From: Sitta carolinensis | Taxonomy: Eukaryota > Chordata > Aves > Passeriformes > Sittidae | DNA length: 64,000 bases | Assembly (NCBI GenBank): GCA_032173965.1 | Contig: CM063299.1 | Span: forward strand, 2,663,501-2,727,500 | Direction: 5' to 3' | Shown here: positions 23,420 through 37,260 of the stretch, in pieces | How positions within the stretch are numbered: the stretch's first letter is position 1 | Layout of the letters: every line of letters starts with the position of its first letter | The notes under the pieces: generated by a model | Databases searched by the model: none | What the model was told of the DNA's origin: nothing | Seen by the model: only the letters and a program-made list of their open reading frames with translations | Translations under genes and position numbers: made by a program

Positions 23420-26400
23420 CTGCAAGGCAAGAAAACAAAGCTCAGTTGGCTGCTTGAGAGGAAAAGAGGCACCTGTTCTCCAGCTCCCACACCTGCCCTT
23501 TTCACAGGACACACCTGGAACTTGCAGGGTTTTCATCCAGGCCCAACGTGCTGCTCCACGGCTGAGTTTTGTCTCTTACGTCCCAGCAAAATCTCCTTCT
23601 GCCCTTTTGGTGTTTATGAGCAGCACCCCACTCCTCAGCCTCACCTGAAGGCTGCCAAAAATTGCTTTGAATCTCCTTTCAACCTGCACTTGCACAGGAA
23701 TTTGCCTTGGGAATTGCCAATTCAGCCAGATGCTGAAGCAGGCTGAGGGGTGGGGATCTGCCTGTGCACACAAACACAGCCCCAGAGATTTCACAAAAGG
23801 CTTCAGCCCTGAGCTGTGGCCAAACCTCAAGTTCCCACTGGGGCCTGGGAGATCCTCACACTGGGCTAAACCCAGCAGGAGATGGAGATGAGCAGGGAGC
23901 AGAGAACCACAGAGCAGCCAAACCACCCCAGAGAATCCAGGCACCCTCTCTGCCCCAGTTTCCTCAGGATCTGGGAGCATCCCCAAGGGAAGGCAGTGCT
24001 CTGGAGGGATCAGGGCAGTGCCAGCCTGGCAGGACACTCCAGGCATTCCCAGCACTTCCCAGCTGATCCCAGTGTGCCATGCCTCTGGCATCACCCTGTG
24101 CCAGTGCCTGGCTGACAGGCACCAAGGGCCACCTGCAATTTTCATGAGCTTTGACAGGCACACACTGAATTAAACATTTGGTGTTTAAAGAGCTGAGCAC
24201 TCTGTACACAGTTACCTTGTGGGACACCTCAGGGACTGTCTGCACCGAGGGGCAGGGGCTGGGGAAATTAAAAATCAGCTTTTCTGCACCATTTAATTCC
24301 TTACTTTGCACCTCACCAGGAACCTTGGAATGTTCAGTGTTTTTCTTAAAACCTCAGCTGACTGCTGACCTTAAAAGGGGGGGCAGGATTTTGAGGAAAA
24401 AGAGAAACATTCGTGTTTCTTGCTAATTTATTTTGTTAAGAGCAGCCAACACCACACAGATCAATCTCTGTGGGGTCCCTGCCCTGCCTGGGCTGTCCCC
24501 TTCCATCAGTGCCCTCCTGCACCTGCCCAAGTCCTGCAGAGGCAGCCAAAGCCCTGACAGCTGCCTTGGGAAGATCCCCAACTGCCAAAGGATCCTTCCC
24601 ACAGAACCTCAGAGAGCAAAACTGCCTCGGGGCAGCTGGGCAGGGAGCCACAGCCAGCAGTGCCAGCTGCCTGTGAGGTCTGCATGGCAGCAAGGGCTCT
24701 GCCAGCCCCACGAGCCCTGCCTGGCACAGAATTCCCTGGCTGCTGGAGGGATAACTGATCTTCAGAGCAACCTGAAGCCCAATATTAGTTGCCACCCAGG
24801 GCACAGAAGAGCCACTGTGCATGCAGAGAGGATGCCTGAGGCACTGGGCTCTCTCTTTGACTCGCACAAAAGCAGTGCCCTGAGGAATGCCTCTTTTCTT
24901 GGGCAGGAATTAAACGGGGCACACGGCTCCAGCATGTTTGTGTAATCGCATTTCTTAGAGAAGCTTCTTTTACTCCCTCTGCAGCACTCAGGCTGGGTGT
25001 TCCTGCTGCTGTCCCAGCCCACAGCCAGCCTGCAGCAGCCCAGGGGACCCCAAAGGAGGAGCCCCTGCTCATCTGGGAGGGTCCAAGGCAGAGCTGGCTG
25101 CAGCCAACAGGAGGGCACTGCCCGGCCCTGCTGCAGCACTGGGGGCCATGGGAAGGGTCCAGGGGTGAAGCACAAAGCCCCACCAGAGCAAAATGAAAGC
25201 AGATGAAGCTTTCTCACCATTCCCAGTAAATATTTCTCTGTAGAGACCAAAGTGACTGAGTTTGCCAATAACAGCAACTGTGGGAGCAGAGTTTTTATTG
25301 GTACAGAAATAGGATTTTCTGTTCCTGCTGTACAAAGGTCTGTCTTTAATAAACAACAAATCCAGTCCCATCAGCTGTGCTGGGGCTCACTGGACATTGT
25401 TGCACCTTCCAGAGGTGCCTGTCCTTCCTCCCAGCTCAAACCAGTGCTGCAGGGTATCTAAGGGTGGTCACTGGAAAAAAAAAAATCACATTATTTATCC
25501 CCTGCACAAGCAGAAGTTTTCAACAAACCACTGCTCAGCTTCCAGTGCTGTCTCAATAACCACCCTCCAGCCAGCAAAGGATTTGACAAAACATATAAAA
25601 AGAAGGGAGAGAAGCCTGGTAACCAGAAATTCCCCAGTGCATTTGCCCTCTGCAAGACAAAGCTGGCCATATCTTTATAAAGGTGGCAGAGCTTTGATCT
25701 GGGTGTTGTAACCTGAGCATTTCCTGGAGATGCTGCTCCTGCTCTTCTGGCTCGCCATAAAAACTGACATATGCTGTAATGGGAACTACAAAATCAGAAA
25801 AAAACAGGTATTATTTATACACAAGCAGATGCTCTTGTATTTGTTTTTGTTGTTTTGTTTGTTTTTTAAGAGACACGCCAAGATTTCCACAACACACTTG
25901 ATTTTCACTGAAGTGACAGCCAGCAGCCAGACCTACTTTCTGTGCTCTGCATTTTCTCTGTGTAGATTTTCCTGATGCACGTTCAAAGGTGCATCTCAAT
26001 CCCCCTCCCACAGAAATCCAGACTGGAATAACAGCTCCTGGCATCACTTTCCAGCTGAAAGAAATGGAAAGGATCTTTCCTGTTGTTGTTGTTTCCCACT
26101 GGAAGCCCAAGCACATATTTTTCCCTGCACTGCTCATGCTGAGTGTCTGGCTGGAAACACCTCTGGATGTGGCAGCAGCACAACCCTCCTGTCTGAGCCC
26201 TCTGAGAAACCAGAGCTGGTGGGATGGGGATGCCCAGCAGCTCATTCCTGCTGACACTCAGCCCAGGAGCCCTCCCCACTCCTGGGGCTTTGGAGAGGCA
26301 CCCAAAAGCTGCAGGGCCCAGGGAGTGCTGGCTGGAGGATGCAGGGGGAAGGCAGGAGCCTGCAGTCAGCAGTGTGGAGCTGATCCTCTCCCTCCTCACA

Positions 26401-29400
26401 GCAGAAGCTCCATGATCAGATGCTTTGGCAGCTGCTCTGGTTGAAGGAGCTCCTGCCACCCAATTTCCTTATGGCCCCTCAGCCGTGCTGATCCCAAATT
26501 AGAGCTGTGAAATCGTTGTTTTAAAAAAACCCAGATGTTTTGCAGGGGGTGGGGTGGGTTTGAGGGGAAATTGGCTTTTCCCTCTTCACCCTGTTAGCCA
26601 GTTTAGGGACAGTCCCAGGGAGGGATTCATGGTCTCAGTGTGGGGCAGACACAAGCCCTGGGCAGCAGGGAGCTCTCTAAACGTGCTGCAGAGAGGCAGA
26701 GCACACAAGGGCAGCTCTGGGGGGAGACTGAGCCTGCAGAGAGCACTGGGGGCTCCCAGGGCACCTGCATCCACACCCAGCTCCTCTGGGACACACACCC
26801 CCTGCCCACCAGGGATGGGCCCAGCCTGCAGGACCCTGCAGGACCAGGAATCCTGCTCTGTCCAGCAGCCACGATCTCAGGAGCTGTCTGGGTAAATCCT
26901 TTTGTTTGTCCTGCTCTCAGGCCCAGGTGCTGAACCCAAAGCTCTGAGTGCAGTGCAGGGTGCCTTTGGCAGAGCCAAGGGAGGGGCTGTGCCACCTGCA
27001 CACCTTTGCTCTGGCACATTCCCCTCTCTGCTGACTGCTGGAGACACAGGAGGCAATTCTGACACGGCCTCAGTGATGCACAAGCTCTGGAAGCACCATC
27101 CCACTGCCCCCTGCACCTACAGCTCCTCATCCAGCCCACTCAGCACTTCCACTGTGAACAGAACACAGGATTAGCACCCCAAGTCTTTGTGACAGTGTGT
27201 GACAATAGGTTAAACACAAAAAGAGCTGCTGGAATCATCTGGAAAAAGAGGAAGCAGTTGCCAGGGCTGAATGGCTCCACAGAGATGCTTGCAGCCTGCA
27301 GCAGAGCAAAACCCCCCCCCCCCCGTACCCACATCCAGCTGGCAGCCTTTTCCCAATCCAATAAAAATGAAAAGGTCCCAGAGAGGTCCAAGAGGGAAAG
27401 GGAACAGTGTGTGTCCTTCAGGAATTCCCCCTGCAGGGATGCAGGGGGGCTGAGGGCCAAAGGCACAGCCTGGGCAGTGCGGGAGGGCAGCGCTGGCAGG
27501 AGCCAGCATTTTCCAAAAAGGACACATTTCCTGGGATATCCCCACGGGGCACAGGGGGAGAAGGGAGGGCACAAACCCTCGGGCACTGAGAACTCCACCC
27601 CAGGGCCTCTCCAGATAGATCTGGGATCACTGATTGCCCAGCTTTTGGGTCAGGGTTGCTGCAGCCGCAGCACAACACTGACTGTCAGATTGAGCTGTTC
27701 CCAAAACACCCAGGGATGAGATGTTCTCATAAAACACAGCTTGGACAGGGAGAGGAGACCTTTAAGAAAGACAAAATGTGGTGTCAACATAACCTGATGA
27801 GTCTGAGTACCAAGCTGTGCCCCAAACCCCAGGTTTCCTTGTGCTCATGCACTTCATCCCAATTCCAACATCCCACACAGAGCTCGGCCCTCATGGCACC
27901 TTTCCAGCCCAATTTATTGAATTTGATTAAAAAGATGAGCCCTGCAACGTGTTTAGAGGAACCACTACCTGTAAAAGCAGCAGGAGCTTCCTTGAGAGTC
28001 ACTGAGCAGCAGGGAGGAAACTGGAAAATCAAACCTGGGGGAATTCCTGCTGCAGGTTCCAGGCTCTGCCCCAGCCATTCCAGCCATCCACTCACATCAC
28101 ACTCCAGCATCTCCCAGGGGAGCAGGAGTTCAATTGCTCCTCAGGGTTCATTAATTCCACCTTGCTCTCCCTCCCAGAAGGGGCAGGCCATGATCAGATT
28201 AAACAGAAATTCAATTTTGCTCCGATTACACGAGACGCAGACCCCCGCCAAGGGAACAGGTTCCATTATTCCACCTCATGCCCAGATGTGACCTCACCCT
28301 GTTCCAGCTGCATTCCTGAGTTTTAATTGAGTTTTACCACGGGTCCTTAATGCTATTTAAAGCCCAAAGTCGATATGGAATTAGTGGACCAAGCTCATCT
28401 CTGAAATAATTCAATTAATTCAGCCCAGCCTTTATTCCCCGGCAGTTTATGCTGCTGTGCAAAAACACAGGGAATAACCAGGATCTGCTGCATTCCATGC
28501 TCAGAACAGCTCCAGATTTGGTGGCTCAGGTTCTGCAGCCTGTGAGCAGGAAGGTGCCCAGAGGAGAAGCCTTTTGTCTGCTTTTATTCTGATGGGAGCA
28601 TCACTGCCATTTTTTATTCTGTCTCCCAGGTGTTGTTCCAACTCCCAGCCCTACTCCAACCTACAAGAATCCTTGTGCTCTGAAATCCCAGTGTTCCAGT
28701 GCCATACAACAGCCTCCTGATCCGTAAAACCCACAGGCAAACTTAAGGAATGGTTCATTTTTTAAATTCTTTTCAATAAGGGCTTTTTTGGTCCAGTTTG
28801 GTTGGGTTTTCAAAGGGAGATTCTCTCATCCTCTCATCTTTCTGGGTGCTGGAGCCCTGAAAAATCCTCATTTTCACAAGATTCCCCCCAAAAATGCTAA
28901 AGTATCATGAACCTCAGTGGACATCCAGCTTTATCCCTGGAAATGAAGATGGAAAACCAACAGGCACGTGGGGTTCCTGAAGGGATTTAAATGGGTCAGG
29001 AGCCAGGAGCACATTCCCAGTTATGAATCCACCCCCAGAGGGCAGGGCAGGGGATTCCTCTCCAAGGGGAAATTTTATATGCAGAAGGGAGAAAGAGAAA
29101 TCTCTGCAATTAATGAAGAGCAGCACTCAGGGAAATACAAATTGCCTAAAATCCAGGGGGTGGGTTTGCCTCCAGCATTTGGATTTCTAACACAGATTAA
29201 GACACTGCTCTGCTGAGCTAAATCCCCAGCCAAGCTCTGGAAAAATGTCAAAATTCACAGAATAGCTGCTAACTGCTCTGCCCCCTTGTCCCAACTCACT
29301 TCAATCACAACACTGATTTCTCCTCCTCTTATCACAAGCCCTGGGCTTTTCCCCTCCTTCCTGAAGCCCTGGGCTCCTGGACTCTCTTCCTATTTATTTT

Positions 29401-31239
29401 TAAATGAGTTTCCAGCTCACAGACTTCAAAGTGAAATTTCAAAACATGAATGCTAAGAGCGCAAACTACTGAAGGCAAATTAAAAAAAAGAAAAAAAGTC
29501 AGATTCATTACTTCTCTAAAACTTCACAATATTTTGGGGTTTCTCCTGTGATTTCCACAGTCTCTGGTTGCTGCTGTGCTTCAAAACTTGACTTTAAGAT
29601 GAAAAAGGATGGAAATACTGGGGAGAGAAAGAGCAGATGGAGTGTTTACTTTTAAAAGCAATTACTGCAATTTATTTAGGGGCAGAGAGAAGCAGAGCAG
29701 CTTTGGGAGGCAGATCCCTGTTCTCTGCAGGCCAGGCAGGGAGGAGAGATGTAAACCCTGATCCCTGCACTCCCATGCCAGGGCTGGGGTGAGCTGGGCA
29801 CCTCTGGCACTTGGCATGCAGGAGGGCAACAAGGAGAGAATTCTGTTATTTACACTGAAAAACCACAGAAGGTGCCAATGAAGCCCTTTCTGGGGTACAC
29901 AGAGATGAAAAATGTCATTTTTGCCGTGGGTTTTACCCCCCACTTCTGAGTGCTGCTGTTTTCCTGTAGGCTCATCCACCAAGCCAATCATTTGAAAAAA
30001 TACAGTGGCAGGGGGAGAATAAAGCCCTTTATTTCCACATTAATTATTGCTGCTGCATGGGGTTTGGAGATAAACACAGAGGCTGGGATGGAAGAGGGAA
30101 ACTGCTAATGCAACAAGTTATTTAATTAGCAGCATAATAGTGAGTGTTTGCCACTAATGCAGCCCATAATAGCAGCAATGCTGACACTGAGGGCACATTT
30201 GCTTCTCAGCAAAAGCAGATGTGTCCAGGGCAGCAGCACCCCTGAGAGCCTGGGGAAGATCCACTGCAGGGAGATGAAGTCACCTCATGGCTGAGAATTT
30301 CACCATTTATTGAAATTATCATTCATTTATTGATCCCTCGCCTCAATTCACAATATTTGTGCCTCGTCCAAAGAAGTTTTGGTAGTGAAATGTATTTTAT
30401 TACTGAGGATGTGTCCTTAGAGCTGAGCTGCAATCTGATTTTAACTCATTTTTTTCCATGGCAACCACTGCTGAAAGGGATCACTGGAAATCTCCCAGTT
30501 CCAGGTATCCAGCCTCAGTTTTTTTGCTTTGGTATTGCTCCTCATCCTAACAGCTGTGGTTCCCACTGTGGATTTTAAAGAGAGGGGATTCTGGGCAGAG
30601 CTTCCTTGTCTGCCTGAGCTTCAATCTTTGCCCACTCCAGTCCTGCTGGAAAACTGCCGAGCCCAGACTCCTGCAGGGATGTCTAAAAGCCCTCAGACAG
30701 CATTTCCTGCTGCTCTAAAATTGAAATTATCCTCAGGGTCTTCTCCCCAAAGGTGGGAAAAGCCCCCCCTGCATTGCCCCCATATTTTTATGTGATTAAA
30801 TATCAGATTAAACCACAGCTCTGTGTTGTTCCTGGGCTGCTCTTGCAAGGATAAATCAGATTAAAACCACACACCTGCAAGGGAAATTCCCAGGGCAGCT
30901 CCTCCCAGGAGCAAGCCCTGCATTCTGCTGGAATCCCCTCCTTTTCCAGGAGGGCTCAGACCTCACCAGCTCCCAGCTCCAGTTGTTCAGGATTTGCAGC
31001 AGTTGCAGCAAAAAAACCCTGATGATTCAACTGTCCTTCGTCCCTGGCAGCTCCCTGGATAATAAATGGGAACAATATTTTATTTATGCCCAGGTCATCA
31101 ATTCTGAGGCAGAGGAAGCAGCAGATAAAAGGAGAGCTGTTTCCATGAAGAAAGTGATGGATTAGAAAAATCCATTTTTACCCTGTTCTTCTTCCTTGAC
31201 AGGGAATTCTAAACTCTGGTGATTTATTACCTTTTTCCT

Positions 31240-31268
31240 TCTTTTTTTTTTTTTTTTTTTTTTTTTTT
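31240..31268. repeat. Poly-T tract in YPEL2 intron
   Basis: A run of roughly 27 T bases with no recognisable repeat body next to it. Confidence 0.85.
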
Positions 31269-34257
31269 GGAACAGAATGAAATATTTTAAAAATCACACA
31301 GCACTTAATTGCTGTATAAACACAATTATGCAAGGAGGTACAAATTACCTCGGGCTTGTTCTATTAAACAACCATATCCTGGCTAAATAAAACCCCCTGA
31401 TCCTGATTCAATTCTGGACAGCAGGATCTGAGGGAACACTTGGAGGGCAAACCCCAGAGGAAGCAATTCCACAGGACACAAGGATCTCATTTAAGGGGAA
31501 TGGGCACCACAAACTCCCATTAGCCAGCTCGGATTTCACATCCTGACTTTTCCCTGCAAAAGGGCACTCGGTGTTTGTTTATTTATTCCCTCCCAGACAC
31601 GGGCTTGAGGGACTCAAATAACAACCCCAGAGCCTCTGCCCTGCTCCCTGGAATGGGTTCTGGGGCTGGATTTGTCTGGAAAATTGGGATCAAGGCTGCT
31701 TCTCCTGCTCCAAGGGCCACTGAACAAAAGCTCTGATGGCACACTGTTCTCCCAGCACTGAAATCCTCTCGACCTGCATTTCATTTTAAACTTCAGGCAA
31801 GCCAGGAATTACCAAGTGCCTTCCCCCCCTTCACGTTCACAGCAGTGAAATGGGAAGCTGAAAAACTCTTTTAATGACTTTTCCCGGAGCTGCTTTGCTG
31901 TTTATCACTTACTGCTTGAATTCTAATATTTGCAATTAAGAGCAAGCTCTGAATAATGCCTGGAAGTGGTAAATTCATTAGGGAACAAGAGCTGGGAAGC
32001 AGGATCCAAAAGCTACTGGACAGCTTCTAGAAATGTGTGTAAAATTGATAAATCTGGTGCATGAAGAGCTCACAGCAAAAAGAGGAGCAGGAGATTTCTG
32101 TGCAGTGCTGAGCCACTGAGACTGATACAATTATGAAATGTGTGAGCTGAAAAGCTGCTGCTGCAATGAGGCTGCAACAATGAGACAGCTCTGTTTCCAT
32201 CATTAAAAAAGAGACTGAAATGCTAAAAATGTAGAAGAGAACCACAAAAAATGAGGTGAAACTGGAAAAAACCAGATTGCACCATGACAGAGCTGAATCT
32301 GTTTAGTCTGTCCAAAAAGTGATTAAGAATTACTTTGGTTACTGCAGACTTTTATAGGGAGAAGAGTAGGGGCTGGAAATGTATTTTATTAGCAAAAGAA
32401 AGAAAATAATGGCCAAGGACAGGAAGCACAAGTCAGACAAATCTAAATTCAAAGTCTCTGATTTTTAATGGGAAGGATGATTAACCACCAGAAAAAAAAT
32501 GAGCAAAGGGAGCAGTGAATTTCCCCTCCTGAACTCTTCCAATGGAGACTAAATGCTTTTGCAGAAAGGATTGCTGCAATCCAGGTGAAACCCACTGGCC
32601 ACAGAGGAGGTCAGCTGTGGATGGGATGGTTCCTCCTGCCCTGCAGAGTTCATCACTGTGCAGCTGGGAACTTAAATTCGTATTTGGGAAGGAACAAGAT
32701 CTACGTTAAAGCAAGAATAAAACCTGTGTGATGAAAAGTAAGAACTTTCCTCTTGAGAAGGGAATACCCATCTCACCTCATACACTGGTTTTTCCTGTGA
32801 TGGAAATGCAAGATTTTCATCAGACATGTCTTGGACACTTATTAAATGCCTTTTTTTTTTTTTTCTTCCATTAGGCTCAAGATGACCACGTTGTAATTTT
32901 AATTTTATTGTTCTACCTTGTGTGCACGTTGCCCCCACCCAGCAAATAACTTCACATCTTCCAAGTGAACTACAAATATCAGCAGGTTCCTGAGAGGTAA
33001 AGCCCTAAAGAACATTAAACACTGCCTTGTCCACATGAAAGAAAAAGAAGGAAAAAAAAAACAAAAACCAAGAGCCAAACCAAAAACCCCAACAAGTGCT
33101 GCTCCTTCCCCCTGCACGGGGGGCATCCCAAGCAGCTGAATTCACCCCCAGCTTCTGTGGAAGCACCAAAGCCTCAAATCCTTTTCAGATCCTCCAGCTG
33201 CAAGGTGGAGCAAAGTTTGCTGCTTTCAGCGAGCCATAAATCTCACCAAGAGCTGCTGAACCACCAGCAGCCAGGACACGGAGAGGCCACAAGGACTGGG
33301 AGGGAATTTTCCTGAGAAACCTCCCAGCTCCCGACTGGGAAGATCAAAAAGAGCCTCTAAGTGCTCCCTCATTAAGGAGCCAGCCCCAAATGAGAAAGTC
33401 AGGCAGGCAGGAGTCCTCGATTTTTCCTAAATTCTCAGCCTGAGGAGCTGCAGCCTTTTGTGCTGGAGAATTTCCCATTCATGTTCAGCGAGGTTCCATG
33501 CAGACATCAAAGGGAAAACATTAAATTTCCCCGGCAAGCCTCGGGCTAACTTCAGAGGATACATCACTGAGTAATGTTTAGCAGTTGGAGCACAGTAATT
33601 CACGGAAAAAAAAGAAACTGCAGGACGCCCACAAGACATTCTCCACATATTTCCATAATCGGGGACATTTCTGCTGAATTACTGCTCACAGAGCACAAAA
33701 AATCAGCACCCAAGACACTCGAGTGGCATCTCTGGCCTGGATCCTCCTGCTCCTGCTCCCATCCTCCACCAAGGGCAGGTGGATTCCAACAGGGAGAGTT
33801 GGAATAGCACAGAGTAGGTAGAAACCAGCACCACCCCTGCCAGTTTGAGGAATTTCTTTTTTACCTTGTTAAATGTCTATTTTGTTGGCTGTTCACCTCA
33901 GGCCCCACTAGAAAATGATGTAAAAGGCACATTTGACAAGAAAAACCCCTGTGTCTCCTTCCTGGAGACATTGATTATGGAATATATATTTTTTCTTAAA
34001 CATTCTAAAAACCATGGGATGTTGTGCCTGTAACAAGAAGTACCTTTCACTTCTTTTTTTTTTTTTTTTTTTGGCACTGAAATATGCTTTTTAAGTACAG
34101 TTGCCTGGCAGGGTGATTTTGTTTTTACATTAAAATCAAAGAGGATTGGGACACCCTGTACTAATTTAGAGGGGCAGACAGGACCTGCTCCAAAATCCTC
34201 CAAGCAGTCTGGACAAAGCAGCAGCATTTCAGGTGGGGAGCAGGAGGAACAAAGACA

Positions 34258-34330
34258 TCCAGTGACTTTCCCAAGGTCACACAGGAATCTGTTGCAGGGC
34301 AGGGTTGAGTTCCCAAAGTCTCAGCCCACT
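34258..34330 (+). mobile_element. MIR-like ancient SINE fragment
   Basis: The block 'gtgactttcccaaggtcaca' followed by 'caggaatctgttgcagggcagggt' and 'tcccaaagtctc' matches the right part of the MIR core almost base for base at its best-conserved segment (gacttgcccaaggtcacac). It is an old copy, lying in a YPEL2 intron. Confidence 0.65.
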
Positions 34331-36582
34331 TAGGCACTGGAAAAAGCAGTGAAACAAGAGTATGTACTAAATTTGGCACAGCCTTTTAAATGATGCATTG
34401 CTCCAAGGGAACAAGAACCTCCACTCATGCTAAGCCAGACACCAGAGGAACACAGAAAGGAAAACTGCTCACTCCACCCAATTTATCTGATCACCTTAAC
34501 ATTTCCTAAGTCAATAAGGCCTTTCTTGGCCAGACAGTCCAAGCTACAATTTAGATCTTGTTACAAAATCAGACCCACTAAACCACTTTCTCCCTCAGGC
34601 TGCAGGAGATAAAAGACCAAGTAAGCAACATTTTGGTAACTGGCTTCATGCAGCAGCTTTGGATTTTCTTAAAAGCCTCAGCATCGATTGTTTTCTTTAA
34701 ATAGCAGTGGTTTATTGAGAAACCTTCTCCCCCTTTCAAAGCACAAGGTTTTCCTGAAGTAGAGAAGGGAGCAAAAACTGCCCTGCCAAGGCAAATTTGT
34801 CAGTTTTGGACACCTGGTGCTGGCAAAACACTTTGAAGTGGTGCTGAAGGGCTGAGAGGGGAAACTTGGGAGATGGAGAGGAAATGAAGATACGGAGAGA
34901 CACAGAACAATCCTGGGATTCAGCTCCAGTTGTGTTTCACCCAACAGCTCATCCAAAGGAGCTGGAAGCTCCTGGGGTGCAGAGCAGCTCTGCTGGGGGC
35001 TCTGCATAGCTCGGGGCAAAAGGAGCAGAGAATTAATTTCACAGAGGAGAATCCTCAGCACCCTGCTGTTACACAAAAGCCTGTTTGGTGGGGAATGTCT
35101 CCAGGGATGGTGCCATTGGGGCTCTGTGGATCCCAGGGGCAAGGGCAGGTTCAGGAGGAGCTGCAGCTCCCGTTTTTGCAGCATCTCCCCCTCCCTTTTC
35201 CATCCTCCTTCCTTCCTTTTTTCCTCTGCAACGTTTTCACGTGGAAAACAAGCACAGCAACTGCAGAGCCCGGTTCAGGGATGTGAACAGAAGGCTGTGA
35301 TGAAAGGACTGAAACATCTCCCCGAGGCCTTCTGCAAAGTGAACTCAAACAGATAAAAAAGCCACTATTTAAGTTAGCCTGGGAAAGTTCCTCCACATTT
35401 GGGAGCCCCTTGAGGCAGGGACTGCCCTTCTGTTCTGTCAAACAGCCACTTGTACAAGCCACGATTGCACAACTACTATTATAAGGTTTCCAATTATACA
35501 AGGAATGTGTTTTTATTCATGTTTACAACCCTGAGAAACAAACCCTGAAACCCCAAACCCTCTGCATTCAAATTCCAGGACCTGCTAGTGGCTCCACCAG
35601 CAATGTGGTCCCAACTCTTAATTTACACCTCGGACTAGAATGATCTTTTAGAAGGAGCAGATCCCAGAGCACACTGGAATGAACACTTCCAAAAGTCACA
35701 TTGTGCTTCCCTCCTTCCCCTCCTTCTGTCCATATTTTAGCAGTCAGCATTCCTGGGCAGTTTCTGCCTGCCTTGGGCTAGGAGCTCAAATTCCAAGCAG
35801 TTGGCAGCACTGGCATTGCCCTGCTGGAAGCTACTTAACCTGCAAAGCTGGCTGCATTGGAGCATGGACATGGAACAAGGAGGGGAAGGAAGCATCAAAG
35901 GTGAAAGCACTGGGAATGTACAGCCTTGTTTTTCCCTGGCTGGGGACCAGCTGTGTCAAGAAACAAAAGCAGAGCACAAAGCCTAATCTACTGTAAAAAC
36001 AGCAAGTAAAACAAAGTCCCTTTCCTCATCCAGTAAAGCACCTTCTGTGTCCCAACACAAAATCCAGGGCACCAAATAAGAATCCAGGGAGTCACTGCCC
36101 CATCTCAACTGGGCACAGGAGCCTGGAGTCACCCAGCTGGCCCAAAAGGTGAAGCCATTTCAGCTCCAGGGCACAGATGCTGCCACATTTACATTTCAAA
36201 CCCCTTTCCAAGGGGCACAGCTCCTCTGTCCCTGGTGATCCCAGCCTTTCCAGGCTGCTCCAAGAAGCTGAACTATTCAAGCTGCACACACAGAGCTCAC
36301 AGCACCATTTCCACTCAGCTCAGCTCATAAATCTCTGGCTGTGCCTGTTTTTTCTGAACACAGATTTTATAAGCTGAATAAACTTTACGGAACAGTTATT
36401 CCAAGGCAGCCGAGACCTGGGAACTCGATGCCTGACCACAGCCAGGCACTGCAGGCTCCAGCAGACACTGGGAAAGTTTAGTTTTCCCACTTCAGAACAA
36501 GCTCCTCTTACTGGCCTGCTCCTTCTGCATCAAAACACTTACTGGCTCTGAGAGCTTTTCTTTTAGCTTGTCCTAACACCCC

Positions 36583-36870
36583 TCCAGAGTTGGAAGGGAC
36601 TCATCAGGATCATGGAGTCCAACTCCAGCCCAACAATCCCACCCTGTGCCTGAGAGCTTTGTCCAAATGCTACTCGAATTCAGAGAGCTTTGGTGCTGTC
36701 ACCAAACCCTGGGGAGAGCCTCTTCCAGTGCTCAACCATCCTCGGGGTGCAAACCCTTTCCTGATATCCAACCAAACCTCCCCTGACCCAGCTCCAGCCA
36801 CTCCCTGCCCACCAGAGTGATCAGCACCAGCCCCTGCTCTTGTGAGGATGGTGAGGACCCCAAGCAATTA
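36583..36870 (-). mobile_element. CR1 LINE 3'-end fragment
   Basis: The plus strand shows the reverse complement of a CR1 3' region: 'gttggaagggactcat', 'catggagtccaactcc', then a segment like 'cttccagtgctcaaccatcc' and 'tttcctgatatccaacc'. CR1 is the dominant LINE of birds and reptiles, usually 5'-truncated as here. It lies about 135 bases from YPEL2 coding exon 1, inside the intron. Orientation is inferred from the known antisense phrase 'ttggaagggac'. Confidence 0.85.
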
Positions 36871-37004
36871 AAACAAACCCAGCAGCTCACCAAGAGATCC
36901 TTTGGGCTGAGAGCCCATTTTCCAAGGAGAAAAGAATAAGAAAGGAGAAAGTATTCCACTGACACTCAACATGAGGGAACCGTCTGCTCCAGGGGAGCAC
37001 CTAC

Positions 37005-37121
37005 CTTGGAAATGAGCTCATCGTGGTTGGCCAGGTGAGCCCTGCAGTGAATGCAGCTGTAGGTCCTGTGGCACGAAGGCAGATATGCCTGGAAAGTCTT
37101 GGACCTTGTCATCTTCACCAT
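37005..37121 (-). CDS. YPEL2: YPEL2 coding exon 1 with start codon, residues 1-39
   Basis: YPEL2 is a 119-residue Yippee-like protein. Members are small, highly conserved zinc-binding proteins reported at the nucleus, centrosome and spindle; their biochemical role is poorly defined. This exon runs from ATG (37119-37121) through [17 protein letters not shown] to ANHDELISK, followed by a GTAGGT donor at a codon boundary. It supplies the first zinc ligand pair, Cys23 and Cys26 (SCIHC). Arg6 and Ser16 match human YPEL2 rather than YPEL1 as I remember them. The four coding exons sum to 117+44+109+90 bp and join in frame to exactly 119 codons plus stop, the family length. The start is chosen because it is the family start; the frame stays open upstream but has no further ATG. 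Confidence 0.97.
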
Positions 37122-37260
37122 TGGAGCCACGGAGCGCTGGCTGAAGTCGGGGGTGGCCCAGGAGGCGCTCCCGCAGGACGGGTCGCACGGGAAACAGCGG
37201 AACACGCAGGTAAAGGCCGTGGTTTGGCAGGGGAGGGGTGTGTGGGGCAGGCTCCACACG
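37122..37260 (-). other. YPEL2: Probable 5'UTR part of YPEL2 exon with the start codon
   Basis: The 140 bases before the ATG are GC-rich with CpGs and open in the coding frame. On the minus strand a pyrimidine-rich stretch ending in CCCAGCAG (37261-37268) is a plausible acceptor for splicing from the distant noncoding first exon. A closer alternative acceptor is the TTCAG at about 37140. Which is used cannot be decided by eye. Confidence 0.4.

Larger units (their letters stand above)
23420..37004 (-). other. YPEL2: YPEL2 intron between coding exons 1 and 2 (13.6 kb)
   Basis: The intron is defined by a GTAGGT donor at 37.00 kb and the acceptor at 23.42 kb. No nested coding exon was recognised. 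Contents: a C run at 27310-27323, T tracts near 31240-31268 and 34046-34071, a MIR-like fragment at 34.26 kb and a CR1 fragment at 36.58 kb. An A/T-rich block at 30.04-30.20 kb with several TAAT/ATTA cores is a candidate regulatory element. The rest appears to be unique sequence. Confidence 0.85.

Noticed and set aside
32270..32560. Possible ancient LINE-like remnant ('ctgtttagtctgtccaaaaa')
   Set aside because: The resemblance to CR1/L2 3' ends is too weak and short to call by eye; a repeat-library search would decide.
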